Assembly: GCF_900103265.1 (NCBI RefSeq)
Contig: NZ_FMWX01000006.1
Span: 62,001 to 126,000, forward strand
Source of the DNA: Sphingomonas sp. NFR15
GTDB taxonomy: Bacteria > Pseudomonadota > Alphaproteobacteria > Sphingomonadales > Sphingomonadaceae
Direction: 5' to 3'
DNA length: 64,000 nt
In this document: positions 37,682 to 46,553 of the stretch, one piece after another
Numbering within the stretch: position 1 is the stretch's first letter
Layout of the letters: each line of letters begins with the position of its first letter
Made by a program: the position numbers and the translations under genes
The notes under the pieces: model-generated
Databases searched by the model: none
What the model was told of the DNA's origin: nothing
Seen by the model: the letters and a program-made list of their open reading frames with translations, nothing else

Positions 37682-40510
37682 TTACCAGGAAGCGCGCAAC
37701 GTCGCCCGCACCGTTCGGCCGAACTCCGGGCGTGCCAGGAAATAGCTGATGCCGCTGCCGCCTGCGTCGAACGCGCCGGCTCTCGGATTGCCCTCGGTCA
37801 GCCCGAGCGCGTTGGTGAGGTTGGTGATGTGAAACGCGAATGCGAGATGGTCGGTGATCTTCGCGTTCACGTTGACGTTCACGAGTGAATAGGGCGGCAG
37901 GCGTTGGGTGTTGGCGATGTCCGAAAAGCGTGCGGAATAGTGCGTGAACTCGGTGTCGACGCGCAGCCTGTCGGCAAGGAGGGTAAGGCTCGGCGTCAGC
38001 CGCAGTGACAGCCTGGGCACGCGGATCAACTGATTGCCGGTGGCATCGTGGGTGACCGGCTGAGCGCCGACCAACTCGACATAGCTGAAGTTGCGGTAGC
38101 GCGGATCTTGCAGCGTCGCTTGCGCGTCCAGCGCCAGCGGCCCGGCCAGATCGGCATGCCCGGCCAGTTCGAGGCCGATCGTCGATGTGTCCGCGATCGA
38201 CGTGCGTTCGACATACGCGTTCGAAGCGGTATCGAAGCGGAAATCGGTGAACGGCAAGCGCGCGAACCGTGTGCCATAACCGACGGCGGACAGGCGCCAG
38301 TGCGGACGCGACAGGATGATGCCCGCTTCCGCCATGGTGATCGGCACGACCGCGTCGTCGGTGCGATTCGGTGAGCTGTTGAAATCGGTTGCGCCCGGCA
38401 ATCGCGCGATCCGGGTGAGGCGCATGAACAGGCCGGTACTCCGGCTTGGCCGGAAATTGAGTCCGATCGTGCCGTTGACGCCCGAGAATGCGCGGCGGAT
38501 CGGCGCGATGACGCCATTGCCGGTGAGCACGGCGTTGTCGGCGAGGGTGGCTGGGTCGCCGAGATCCACCGGCATGCTACCCTCCGCGCCGCCGCCGATC
38601 CGGATGCGCTCCCATCGTCCGCCCAGATCGATGCGCCAGCGCGGCGCGATCTTCCACTCGTCCGCCGCATATATCGCGATGTTCGACGCGCGGATGCTGA
38701 CATTGTCGAACAACGAGCCATAGCGCACGAAGCCGCCGTCGGTGAGCGCGCCGATCCGCCGACCCGCCGCATCCAGCGCCACGACATCGAGCCTGCGCGC
38801 CTGGCCGCGCACGTCGAGCAGCACCGTGCCCATCGTGCGAGCGAAGTCCAGCCGCGTGTCGGCATAGGTCAGGCCGAGCGCGATATCGTGGTGGCCGAAG
38901 CGGTCCATGCTGCGGGTCAGCCGCGCGTCGCCGATGAACTCGGTCATCGGCATCCGTACCGACAGCAGGTTGCCGCCGACGACCAGACCATTGCCGTTGC
39001 CGTCACGCTGGAACGGCGCGCCAGTGTCGGCATAGCGGAGCGCGGCGGTGGCGGTAGCCGGATATGCCGCCGTCAGTTGCGGCAGCACGCTTGCGAGATA
39101 GTCGCCCCCGGCCACGGGTCGGCCGATCGGGAACAGCCCGTTGCGCAGCGTGTCGCCGGTGCGCAGGCGCGCGTTCAGCTCGAGCGCGCCCCGATCGCCC
39201 AACCCCAGCCGACCGCTCAGCGTGTAGAAGGTGATCCGGCTTCGCGTCCCTTTCGAGAGGTCGAAGTCGCGGGGGCCGTTCGCGGTCTTGAAGAGGACGT
39301 GCTCGGTATCCGGCCCGGCCAGCGTGTCCCGGAGCGGGTCGAAGCCGGGAATGGCGCGAACATCGCCCCTGCCTTCGAAGCGGAGCGGCACGGGGAGATA
39401 GAGGATTACCCGGTCGTCGAGCCGCTTGACGTTGAATGCGAGTCGGATGTGGCCATCGTCATAATCGATTCCCGCGCGAAGCTGCCCGCCTTGATCGGCG
39501 CGATACCCCGGATCGCGCAGGCCGTCGTCGCGGCGATAGAAGCCGCCAAGCGAAACGCCGAGATTCGGCGCGATACGCGCGCCGGCGAAGCCGTCGACCC
39601 GCTGATATCCGGAGCCGCCGCCTGTCACAGAGAGCGTGTAGCCGGGGTGGCGCAGCCCGGTGCGAGTGATGAAATTGAGGCTACCGCCGGGTGCGTTGGC
39701 CATGAAGATCGCCGAGGGGCCGCCGCGTACCGCTTCCGCGCGGTCGATCGTCGAGTCGACCCGGTAGATCTGGTCGGTGTTCAGATAGCCGAGGCCGCCG
39801 TCATATTGCACGGGCAGGCCGTCCTCGAGCAGCGCGACCGACGAATAGCCATCGGTCGGGATGCCGCGCGAGCGGACGTTGTTGCTCGCTTCGCCGCCGG
39901 TCGCCTCGACCCAGAAGCCCGGCACCTGCTTGAACAGGTCGGCGGTCGATTGCGGCCCCTTCCGGGCGAGCGCCGCTGCGTCCAGCCGCGTGACCGCGTA
40001 GCTTAGTTCGGTCTCGTCAAGCGGTGCCTCGCTCGCGCGTCCGGTCACGACGATATCTTCAAGGGGGCGCGGCGGCGCCGTTACCAGCGGCGGGGGTGTT
40101 GGCATCGCGCCCCGTGGACCGCTCGACGGCCTCAGCGGAGATGGCGCCGCTGCCGCCGCGTGCAGGATCACTAGACGATCGGTGACGCGCACCACCGTCA
40201 GCCCGCTGCCGCGCAACATCCGGTCGAGCGCCGCGCGCACGGTCATCCGCGCATGGAGCGCGCCGCCGCGCCGCGCCGCGGCGAGCGTGTAAGGATAGAG
40301 GATCTGCACGCCCGACTGGCGGGCGATCTGGTCGAGCGTCGCGGCGAGATTCTGCGCGGGAATGTCGAAGCGCACCGACCGTTCGGCCGATGCCGCGCGC
40401 GCAGGCGCGGCGAGGGGCGGAGCGAAGCCGCACATCACCCCCCCGGCGAGACAAAGGGCGCGCCGGCCCGGTGGTCCGATGATGGGGAGAAAACCGCGAA
40501 TCACGCCCAT
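37682..40510 (-). CDS. TonB-dependent receptor with STN signalling domain
   Basis: A 942-residue outer-membrane receptor. After the signal peptide comes an STN domain (about residues 46-115), the periplasmic module that touches FecR-type anti-sigma factors, then a Pro-rich linker, a TonB-box-like EDIVVTG (152-158), the plug (PGFWVEATGGEASNNVRSRG to about 290) and a 22-strand barrel. It ends in RATLRASW. It lies 68 bp downstream of fecR and is surely part of the same regulatory unit. The plug and the C-terminal GLTEGNPRAG segment closely match the divergent receptor at 42401, so the two are paralogues. The ligand is unknown. Confidence 0.92.
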   Translation of the reverse strand: MGVIRGFLPIIGPPGRRALCLAGGVMCGFAPPLAAPARAASAERSVRFDIPAQNLAATLDQIARQSGVQILYPYTLAAARRGGALHARMTVRAALDRMLRGSGLTVVRVTDRLVILHAAAAAPSPLRPSSGPRGAMPTPPPLVTAPPRPLEDIVVTGRASEAPLDETELSYAVTRLDAAALARKGPQSTADLFKQVPGFWVEATGGEASNNVRSRGIPTDGYSSVALLEDGLPVQYDGGLGYLNTDQIYRVDSTIDRAEAVRGGPSAIFMANAPGGSLNFITRTGLRHPGYTLSVTGGGSGYQRVDGFAGARIAPNLGVSLGGFYRRDDGLRDPGYRADQGGQLRAGIDYDDGHIRLAFNVKRLDDRVILYLPVPLRFEGRGDVRAIPGFDPLRDTLAGPDTEHVLFKTANGPRDFDLSKGTRSRITFYTLSGRLGLGDRGALELNARLRTGDTLRNGLFPIGRPVAGGDYLASVLPQLTAAYPATATAALRYADTGAPFQRDGNGNGLVVGGNLLSVRMPMTEFIGDARLTRSMDRFGHHDIALGLTYADTRLDFARTMGTVLLDVRGQARRLDVVALDAAGRRIGALTDGGFVRYGSLFDNVSIRASNIAIYAADEWKIAPRWRIDLGGRWERIRIGGGAEGSMPVDLGDPATLADNAVLTGNGVIAPIRRAFSGVNGTIGLNFRPSRSTGLFMRLTRIARLPGATDFNSSPNRTDDAVVPITMAEAGIILSRPHWRLSAVGYGTRFARLPFTDFRFDTASNAYVERTSIADTSTIGLELAGHADLAGPLALDAQATLQDPRYRNFSYVELVGAQPVTHDATGNQLIRVPRLSLRLTPSLTLLADRLRVDTEFTHYSARFSDIANTQRLPPYSLVNVNVNAKITDHLAFAFHITNLTNALGLTEGNPRAGAFDAGGSGISYFLARPEFGRTVRATLRASW

Positions 40511-40578
40511 ACGCCGTCACTGGCGGCGGTACGCGACAGATTCGTGTCACACCGTCGCGCGTCGCGCAGCGTCGCCGG

Positions 40579-41526
40579 TCAATCGTGCTTGCGGAACAGC
40601 AAGATCCGGTCGCCTTGCCGGCGATTGTCGATGTCGAACCCGTCGCGCAGCGCGATCAGGAAATTGGCGGGGTCGTCGGTGCGGAATTCGCCGCCCAGCC
40701 GCGTGGTGGCGAGATCGGGCTGCTGAAGCACGATCTTGTCGGGCAGGTAGCGGTTGAACTCGGTGATCGCCCGACCGAGCGGCATGCCATCGAACACGAT
40801 CTTGCCCGCCTGCCATGCCGTCGCGCTGGTGATCGCATCGGGCGATAGCGTGGCGATCTCGGTGCCGCCATTGTTGATGAAGAGACCGTTCCCCGCCCGA
40901 ACCGTCTCGGCACCGATCGTCGCCTGCCCCGACAGGACCAGCAACCGCCCACCGGTCGGCTCGATCCGCAGGCTGTAACTGCCCGTGCTCAAGCGCCCGT
41001 CGATCGGGTCGCTGTGGACACGGAAGGGTTGCCGCGACGGCCCGACGAGCAGGGCGACCTCACCCCGCTCCACCCACACGGTCCGTTCGTCACCGAAGCG
41101 CCAAGCGATGCGCGTGTCGGTGTTGAGCATCGCATGGCTGCCATCGGGCAGTCGGATCGAGCGGCGCTCGCCCACCGCCGTCTCGGCATGGGCGCGGGCC
41201 GGCCATGCGAGCATCGTGCCCCCGGCACCCAGGCCCAGCACCGCCGCGAACACGCCACCCACGGCGGCGCGGCGCGACCATGTGCGTTGCACGACGGGTT
41301 CCGGTTCGCGCGGGTCTTCAACGCTTTGGTCGAGCAGCGGGCCGAGGCGCGGGTCGGCGGTGCGCCGCCACGTCGCGGCGACTTGAGCGAAGGCGGCGGC
41401 GTGCCGGGGGTCCGCCGCGCGCCAGGCGTCGAACGCCTGTTCGTCGGCGGTGCCGCAATCGAGCGCCACCAGCCAGTCGATGGCTCGCTCGTTCAGCTCC
41501 GCTCCCGTCTTTCGCGCGTCTCCCAT
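40579..41526 (-). CDS. fecR: FecR-type anti-sigma factor
   Basis: A 315-residue single-pass membrane regulator. The cytoplasmic N-terminus carries the DUF4880/FecR_N helix (ERAIDWLVALDCGTADEQAFDAW-DPRHAAAFAQVAATW), which binds the sigma factor. One membrane helix lies at about residues 90-113. The periplasmic FecR domain (GERRSIRLPDGSHAMLNTDTRI onward) ends in an STN-like segment that should meet the receptor's signalling domain. It overlaps the sigma gene by 34 bp and precedes the STN receptor gene, the usual FecI-FecR-FecA order. Confidence 0.92.
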   Translation of the reverse strand: MGDARKTGAELNERAIDWLVALDCGTADEQAFDAWRAADPRHAAAFAQVAATWRRTADPRLGPLLDQSVEDPREPEPVVQRTWSRRAAVGGVFAAVLGLGAGGTMLAWPARAHAETAVGERRSIRLPDGSHAMLNTDTRIAWRFGDERTVWVERGEVALLVGPSRQPFRVHSDPIDGRLSTGSYSLRIEPTGGRLLVLSGQATIGAETVRAGNGLFINNGGTEIATLSPDAITSATAWQAGKIVFDGMPLGRAITEFNRYLPDKIVLQQPDLATTRLGGEFRTDDPANFLIALRDGFDIDNRRQGDRILLFRKHD

Positions 41527-42071
41527 CCAAATTCCCGTTCCGTCTTCGCCCGGGCATCTTGCCGGTTGAGTGTCCGCATCAGCAGCCGCAGCGCCTTGTT
41601 CAGATGCGTTTCCACCGTGGAGACGCAGATACCCATTCTTTCCGCTACTTCGGGCGGGGGTAAGCCTTCAATTCGCCGAAGATGCAAGGCTTCGCGCATG
41701 CGCGGCGGCATCTCCCGCATCGCGCTCACGACGCGGTCGAGCTCGGAGCGGTCCATCGCCACCACGTCGGGCGTGGGGTGCTGGTCGGCGATCTCGAGCG
41801 TGTGCAGGATCGCGCTCTGGTCGAGCCGGACCACCTCGGCACGCCGGAACCGCTCGATCGCGAGATTGCGCACGATCCGCATCGTGAACGCATGCGGATT
41901 GGCGATCGCGGCCCAGTCGCTGAGCGCGAACAGCCGCGCATAGGCTTCCTGCACAAGCTCCTCGGCTTCGTCGGGCTGACGCACCAAGCTGATCGCGTAG
42001 CGACGGGTTTGAGCGTGATAGGGATACACATGGTCGGCAAACCAGATGTCGATGTCGCGCAGCCAAGCCAT
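41493..42071 (-). CDS. fecI: ECF sigma factor, FecI type
   Basis: A 192-residue ECF sigma factor. Region 2 (YPYHAQTRRYAISLVRQPDEAEELVQEAYARLFAL) recognises the -10 element, and region 4 (MPPRMREALHLRRIEGLPPPEVAERMGICVSTVETHLNKALRLL) binds the -35 element. FecI factors are released when ligand binds the STN receptor, via FecR. Likely targets are the adjacent receptor genes on both sides. The 329-bp gap to the divergent receptor should hold its own promoter, often Fur-controlled in this class, but I could not identify a Fur box. Confidence 0.92.
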   Translation of the reverse strand: MAWLRDIDIWFADHVYPYHAQTRRYAISLVRQPDEAEELVQEAYARLFALSDWAAIANPHAFTMRIVRNLAIERFRRAEVVRLDQSAILHTLEIADQHPTPDVVAMDRSELDRVVSAMREMPPRMREALHLRRIEGLPPPEVAERMGICVSTVETHLNKALRLLMRTLNRQDARAKTEREFGWETRERRERS

Positions 42072-42400
42072 ATCGTCGCCGCCTCTATCGAAAATGCCGG
42101 AACGACCCTTCGCCTAGGCGGCTGCTGTTACAGAAGCTTGACAGTGCGGCTCGCGGGGTTGTCGCGCGGCTCATATTTTTAATGTCACACTGTCAGTAGC
42201 TTACGTCGGAAATCCGGCGAGGCGGGAGCTCCGACCAAATTTTTTCCGCGCTGCGGTAGTGGAAAGCGCCCGCGATCCCGTCTGCGCCACGAAAGCACAA
42301 TCGAACGCTTTAACCGACGCGCAACCCGCGCGCCGGAACGACCGGTCACGAACCTCGTGCGCCGGGCCGAAGACGCCTGAACGAACCAAGGGGGAATATC
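42072..42400. promoter_or_regulatory. Divergent regulatory region between fecI and the second receptor
   Basis: A 329-bp non-coding gap. Visible are an 8-bp inverted repeat (TGACAGTG at 42139-42146, CACTGTCA at 42188-42195), a 12-bp direct repeat GCCGGAACGACC at 42096-42107 and 42332-42343, an AT-rich stretch at 42171-42183, and AAGGGGGAA (42388-42396) as ribosome binding site for the receptor gene. No riboswitch or small gene was recognised. Confidence 0.6.
42335..42359 (+). promoter_or_regulatory. Candidate ECF-type promoter of the second receptor
   Basis: GGAAC at 42335-42339, 16 bp, then CGTG at 42356-42359: the general layout of ECF promoters (GGAAC-N16-CGTN). It would start transcription about 30-35 nt before the receptor ATG. 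I found no matching site before fecI or the STN receptor. Confidence 0.3.
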
Positions 42401-44902
42401 ATGAAGCTGTTGCTGACGACCTCATCACTGCTTGCGATCCTGTGCGCGGGCACCGCGCCTGCATGGGGGCAGGACGCGCCAGTCCCGTCGCGGGCCGAAG
42501 CGGCCGGCACCGACGCATACCCCGCGCAGGGTGGCCAGCCCGACGACATCATCGTCACCGGCCGCGCCGGCACCGAGGACCGGACGAAGGCGCAGATGAG
42601 CTATTCGGTCACGCGGATCAGCGAGGAGGCGCTGCGCCTGCAAGCGCCGACCAGCGTTACCGAGGCGCTCAAGTCCGTGCCCGGCTTTTGGGTGGAATCG
42701 TCGGGCGGCGAAGCGAGCGGCAACGTCCGCGCGCGCGGCGTGCCCGTCGATGGCTTCGGCTCGATCCAGTTGCTGGAGGACGGCATCCCCGTCCAGCACG
42801 ATCCGGCGCTCGGCTATCTCAACGCCGACCAGGTGTTCCGCCTCGACGAAACGATCGAGCGGATCGAAGTCGTGCGCGGCGGGCCGGCCTCGCTGTTCTA
42901 TTCGAACGCGCCGGCGGGCGCGGTCAATTTCATCCCGCGCCAGGTCGGCGACCATGCCGAGGGTCTCGCCAAGCTCACGCTCGGCGCGGACAGCCAGTAT
43001 CGGATGGATTTCTGGGCGGGCGCGCCGATCGGCGAGTGGAAGCTCGCGGTGGGCGGCTTCTACCGGTCCGAAGGCGGCGTGCGTGATCCCGGCTTCACCG
43101 CCAACCGCGGCGGCCAGATCCGCGCCACGGTGTCTCGCGAATGGGAGCGCGCCAAGTTCAGCCTCGACGTGAAGCGGCTCGACGACATCGTCGGTTTCTA
43201 CACCGGCATCCCGATGCGCACCTATGCCGACGGCAAGATTCGCGCGGTGCCCGGCTTCAGCGGCAATTACGGCACCGTCGCAGGCCCCGAGACCGAACGC
43301 ATCAAGATGATCGAGGGCGACGGCAGCATCTATGATTTCGACAACAGCGTCGGCACGCAGGTGAAGCGCACCCAGATCACCGGCAAGTTCGAGTTCGAGC
43401 CGTGGGACGACTGGAAGATCTCCAACACCTCGCGCTACAACGACAGCAAGACGCAGCGGAACGGCGTATATCCCAACTCGCTGCTCAGCGCATCGAGCCT
43501 GCTCGCCTCGCAAGCCGGTCTGCTCGCCCAGGCGCCTGGCGCAAGCGCGCTCCAGTTGCGCTATACGACCACACCGGGCCAGACCTTCGATACCGCCAAC
43601 CAGAACGGCAACGGTCTCGTCATCATCGGCGGTCTGCGTGGCCTGACGCTGCCGGTGAAGGAGTTCATGAGCGACACGCGCGTCTCCCACCGCTTCAACA
43701 TGGGTTCGACCACGCACGACATCACCTTCGGCTATTATTTCGCGCATATCGACGAGGATTTCAGCCGCTATTCGTCGACCGCGCTGCTCGATGTGCGGGA
43801 CAATGCCCGCCTGCTCGATCTCGTCGCGGTCGATGCGGCGGGGAATGTCGTCAAGACCTTCACCGATCACGGCATCTACAAATATGGCTATGAGTGGGAA
43901 GACGCGCGCGGCGAGCAGACCACCAACGCGCTCTATCTCGCCGACGAATGGCAGATCACGCCGAAGCTGCGGCTCGATGGCGGCGTGCGGTGGGAAACGA
44001 TGACCGCGCGCGGCACGGTCGGGCTCAAGAAGACGGTCAACCTCGGCACGCCCGCGACGTCGTCGATCATCACCGGCAGCGGTGTCTACGCCAATTACGA
44101 CGATACGTTCAGCCATGCCACCTGGACCGTGGGCGTCGACTATCAGTTCACGCGCGGCGCCGGTATGTTCGCGCGCTTCACCGCCGCCAATCGCATGCCG
44201 AGCCTGGGGAACTACATCACCAGCGCCTCCGCCAAGCCGATCACCCAGACGATGGATCTCGGCGAGATCGGGCTGAAATATTCGAGCCCGCTGGTGCAGC
44301 TTTATGCGACCGGCTTCTGGACCAAATACAACAATGTCTCCTTCACCAACTACCGGTTCGATCTGAACACCGGCGCGTCGGTGACCGAGGCGCTGTTCGC
44401 CGACACGCAGACGTTCGGCGTCGAGCTCGAGGGCACGGTGCGCCCGGTACGCTGGTTCGATCTATCGGGCACGGCCACGCTGCAAGATCCCAAGTACAAG
44501 GGCCTCACCTACGTCGATGCGGCCGGCAAGTCGTTCGATTATGACGGCAACCGCCTGATCCGCGTGCCGACCGTCAGCCTCCGCCTCGTGCCGGGCGTCA
44601 ACCTGCTGGACGGGCGCTTCCGCCTGCAGGCCTCGTGGGAATATGAAGGCGGCCGCTACGTCGACACCGCCAACTCGGTGAAGCTGCCGGCTTATGCCAC
44701 GGTCAACATCAGCACGCGCTTCGACGTTTCGAGCAGGCTGTCGCTCTATGGTTATATCGACAACGTCAACAACTCGCTCGGCCTCACCGAGGGCAATCCA
44801 CGCGCGGGCGAGGTCCAGAACGGCGATGCGGGTGCCAACACCTTCATCGCCCGGCCGCTGATCGGGCGGAACTTCCGCATGGCCGTGATGTACCGGTTCT
44901 GA
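42401..44902 (+). CDS. TonB-dependent receptor without STN domain
   Basis: An 833-residue outer-membrane receptor: signal peptide ending near AWGQ, a TonB-box-like DDIIVTG (48-54), plug with PGFWVESSGGEASGNVRARG and VVRGGPASLFYSNAPAGAVNF, and a barrel ending FRMAVMYRF. It is a paralogue of the receptor at 37682 but lacks the signalling domain, so it should be a transporter only, probably controlled by the adjacent FecI/FecR. Its stop shares one base with the ATG of the PHP hydrolase gene (TGATG), so receptor and enzyme are made together. Confidence 0.93.
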   Translation: MKLLLTTSSLLAILCAGTAPAWGQDAPVPSRAEAAGTDAYPAQGGQPDDIIVTGRAGTEDRTKAQMSYSVTRISEEALRLQAPTSVTEALKSVPGFWVESSGGEASGNVRARGVPVDGFGSIQLLEDGIPVQHDPALGYLNADQVFRLDETIERIEVVRGGPASLFYSNAPAGAVNFIPRQVGDHAEGLAKLTLGADSQYRMDFWAGAPIGEWKLAVGGFYRSEGGVRDPGFTANRGGQIRATVSREWERAKFSLDVKRLDDIVGFYTGIPMRTYADGKIRAVPGFSGNYGTVAGPETERIKMIEGDGSIYDFDNSVGTQVKRTQITGKFEFEPWDDWKISNTSRYNDSKTQRNGVYPNSLLSASSLLASQAGLLAQAPGASALQLRYTTTPGQTFDTANQNGNGLVIIGGLRGLTLPVKEFMSDTRVSHRFNMGSTTHDITFGYYFAHIDEDFSRYSSTALLDVRDNARLLDLVAVDAAGNVVKTFTDHGIYKYGYEWEDARGEQTTNALYLADEWQITPKLRLDGGVRWETMTARGTVGLKKTVNLGTPATSSIITGSGVYANYDDTFSHATWTVGVDYQFTRGAGMFARFTAANRMPSLGNYITSASAKPITQTMDLGEIGLKYSSPLVQLYATGFWTKYNNVSFTNYRFDLNTGASVTEALFADTQTFGVELEGTVRPVRWFDLSGTATLQDPKYKGLTYVDAAGKSFDYDGNRLIRVPTVSLRLVPGVNLLDGRFRLQASWEYEGGRYVDTANSVKLPAYATVNISTRFDVSSRLSLYGYIDNVNNSLGLTEGNPRAGEVQNGDAGANTFIARPLIGRNFRMAVMYRF

Positions 44903-46443
44903 TGAAGATGCGTCCCGCGTCCGCCCTCTTCGCCACGCTTCTCGCCCTGGCCGTCCCCGCGCTCGCGCGCGATGGCCAGGCGGGGGCGCCCCCGCCCCGC
45001 GCGGACGCGGGCACGCCCTGGCGCGTGCTCCAGGGCGACCTGACCCGCGCCGATTACGAGCGTTATACCGACGTATCCTTCGATCTTCCGGCGGGGGTGA
45101 CGCGGCTCACCATATATTTCAGCTACGGCGGCAAGGAGCAGCGCTCGGTCATCGATCTGGGTCTGCGCGATCCCGAGCGGTTCCGCGGCTGGAGCGGCGG
45201 AACGCGCGATCATATGACGCTCAGCACCGAGGATGCGACGCCGGGGTATCTGCCCGGGCCGCTGCCGGCGGGGCGCTGGAACCTGATCCTCGGTGCGCCC
45301 AACATCAGCGCGAACGCGCACGCGCCCTATACGGCGAAGATCTTCATCGAGCGCGCGCCGAGCGTGACCGAATTCGCCGATGCGCCGATCGCGGCGAAGC
45401 CGGGCTGGTATCGTGGCGATCTGCACATGCACAGCGGCGAGAGCGACGGGAAATGCAAGGCGCAATCGGGTGCGAGCATTCCGTGCCCGGTCTATCGCAC
45501 GGTCGAGGCGGCGGCCGCGCGCGGGCTCGATTTCATCGCGCTCAGCGATCATAACACCACCGCGCAGTTCAACCAGTTGCGCGAGCTGCAGGGCGCTTTC
45601 GACCGGATGCTGCTGGTGCCGGGCCGCGAGATCACCACCTTCTGGGGGCATGGCAACGTCTTCGGACCCACCGACTTCCTCGATTTCCGCATGACCGGGC
45701 CGAACTGGGAGCAGGCGCGGAAATGGATCGACGCGGTGCATCGCGAGGGCGGCATCGTCTCGATCAATCATCCCGGCGCGCCTTCCGGCGCGATCTGCAT
45801 GGGCTGCGGCTGGCGGGTCGATGGCCTGCCGGACGGCGCGGTCGATTCGGTCGAGGTCGTCAACGGTGGCACGATGCGCGAGACCGGGTCGGCCGACGGC
45901 ACGTTGCAGGGCCTCAGCTATTGGGCGAAACTGCTCAACGCGAGGCGCCATGTCACCGCGGTCGGCGGCAGCGACAGCCATGAGGCGGACCGGCCGGCGC
46001 GCGAAGCCGGCGCGGTGGGCAGCCCCACCACCGTCGTCTATATGCCCGAACTGTCGGTACACGGCCTGCTGGCGGGCATCCGCTCCGGCCGCGTGTTCGT
46101 CGACGTCGACGGCACGCGCGATCGCCTCCTCGATCTGTCGGCGGTGTCCGGGAAGCGGCACGCGGTGATGGGCGAGACGCTGCACCTGCCGCGCGGCGGC
46201 TCGATCCGCTTCGCGGTCGATCTCAAGGGCGTGGCCGACGGCGCGGTGCAACTCGTGATCGATGGCGCGGCCGATACCGCATATCGCGCGGCGTTTGGCG
46301 GCGGGCGTTCTCCGACGTTCGCGCCGTGGCGCGCCGACGGCCGCCCGCACTGGATCAGCGCCCAAGTCCGCGACGCGCAAGGCCGCCTTATCCTCATCGG
46401 CAATCCGATCTACGTGGCATCGGCCGGGCCCGTATCCGGCTGA
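44902..46443 (+). CDS. Secreted PHP-domain metallohydrolase (CehA/McbA-like)
   Basis: A 513-residue exported enzyme. After the signal peptide (about 1-23) there is a beta-sandwich-like region (about 40-155), then a PHP-type metal site: H175-M-H177 in GDLHMHSGESDG, D216-H217 in LSDHNT, E243 in PGREITT, H250, H290 in INHPG, and D358/H360 in GGSDSH. A C-terminal beta-rich domain follows. PHP enzymes of the CehA/McbA group cleave carbamate, phosphate or other esters with bound metal ions. Cotranslation with a TonB receptor suggests it processes the imported compound in the periplasm. Substrate unknown. Confidence 0.85.
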   Translation: MKMRPASALFATLLALAVPALARDGQAGAPPPRADAGTPWRVLQGDLTRADYERYTDVSFDLPAGVTRLTIYFSYGGKEQRSVIDLGLRDPERFRGWSGGTRDHMTLSTEDATPGYLPGPLPAGRWNLILGAPNISANAHAPYTAKIFIERAPSVTEFADAPIAAKPGWYRGDLHMHSGESDGKCKAQSGASIPCPVYRTVEAAAARGLDFIALSDHNTTAQFNQLRELQGAFDRMLLVPGREITTFWGHGNVFGPTDFLDFRMTGPNWEQARKWIDAVHREGGIVSINHPGAPSGAICMGCGWRVDGLPDGAVDSVEVVNGGTMRETGSADGTLQGLSYWAKLLNARRHVTAVGGSDSHEADRPAREAGAVGSPTTVVYMPELSVHGLLAGIRSGRVFVDVDGTRDRLLDLSAVSGKRHAVMGETLHLPRGGSIRFAVDLKGVADGAVQLVIDGAADTAYRAAFGGGRSPTFAPWRADGRPHWISAQVRDAQGRLILIGNPIYVASAGPVSG

Positions 46444-46553
46444 AGCTCTCGCATCTGAGCGGACGGCCGGGCGGCGCGAATTTCGGCGAAGCCGTCATTG
46501 CGGAGTCGCGCGGCAGGCGTAAAGTACGCGCAAATCCACAAGAGGACCAGCCG

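Noticed and set aside
40545..40556. TGTCACACCGTC before the STN receptor gene, nearly identical to TGTCACACTGTC at 42183-42194
   Set aside because: The orientation relative to the receptor genes differs, the spacing to either start codon is inconsistent, and the shared core is short enough to be chance.
42072..42400. Possible cobalamin or other riboswitch before the second receptor
   Set aside because: I looked for the conserved B12-box and TPP-type cores and found neither.
42425..44116. A 563-codon open frame antisense to the second TonB receptor
   Set aside because: Shadow of the real receptor gene; low-complexity composition and no recognisable domain. The same applies to long antisense frames at 28306-29739, 44752-46380, 48678-50375 and 61086-62735.
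41493..46443. The FecIR/receptor block as a recent mobile island
   Set aside because: No integrase, tRNA, flanking repeat or insertion sequence, and base and codon use look like the neighbours.
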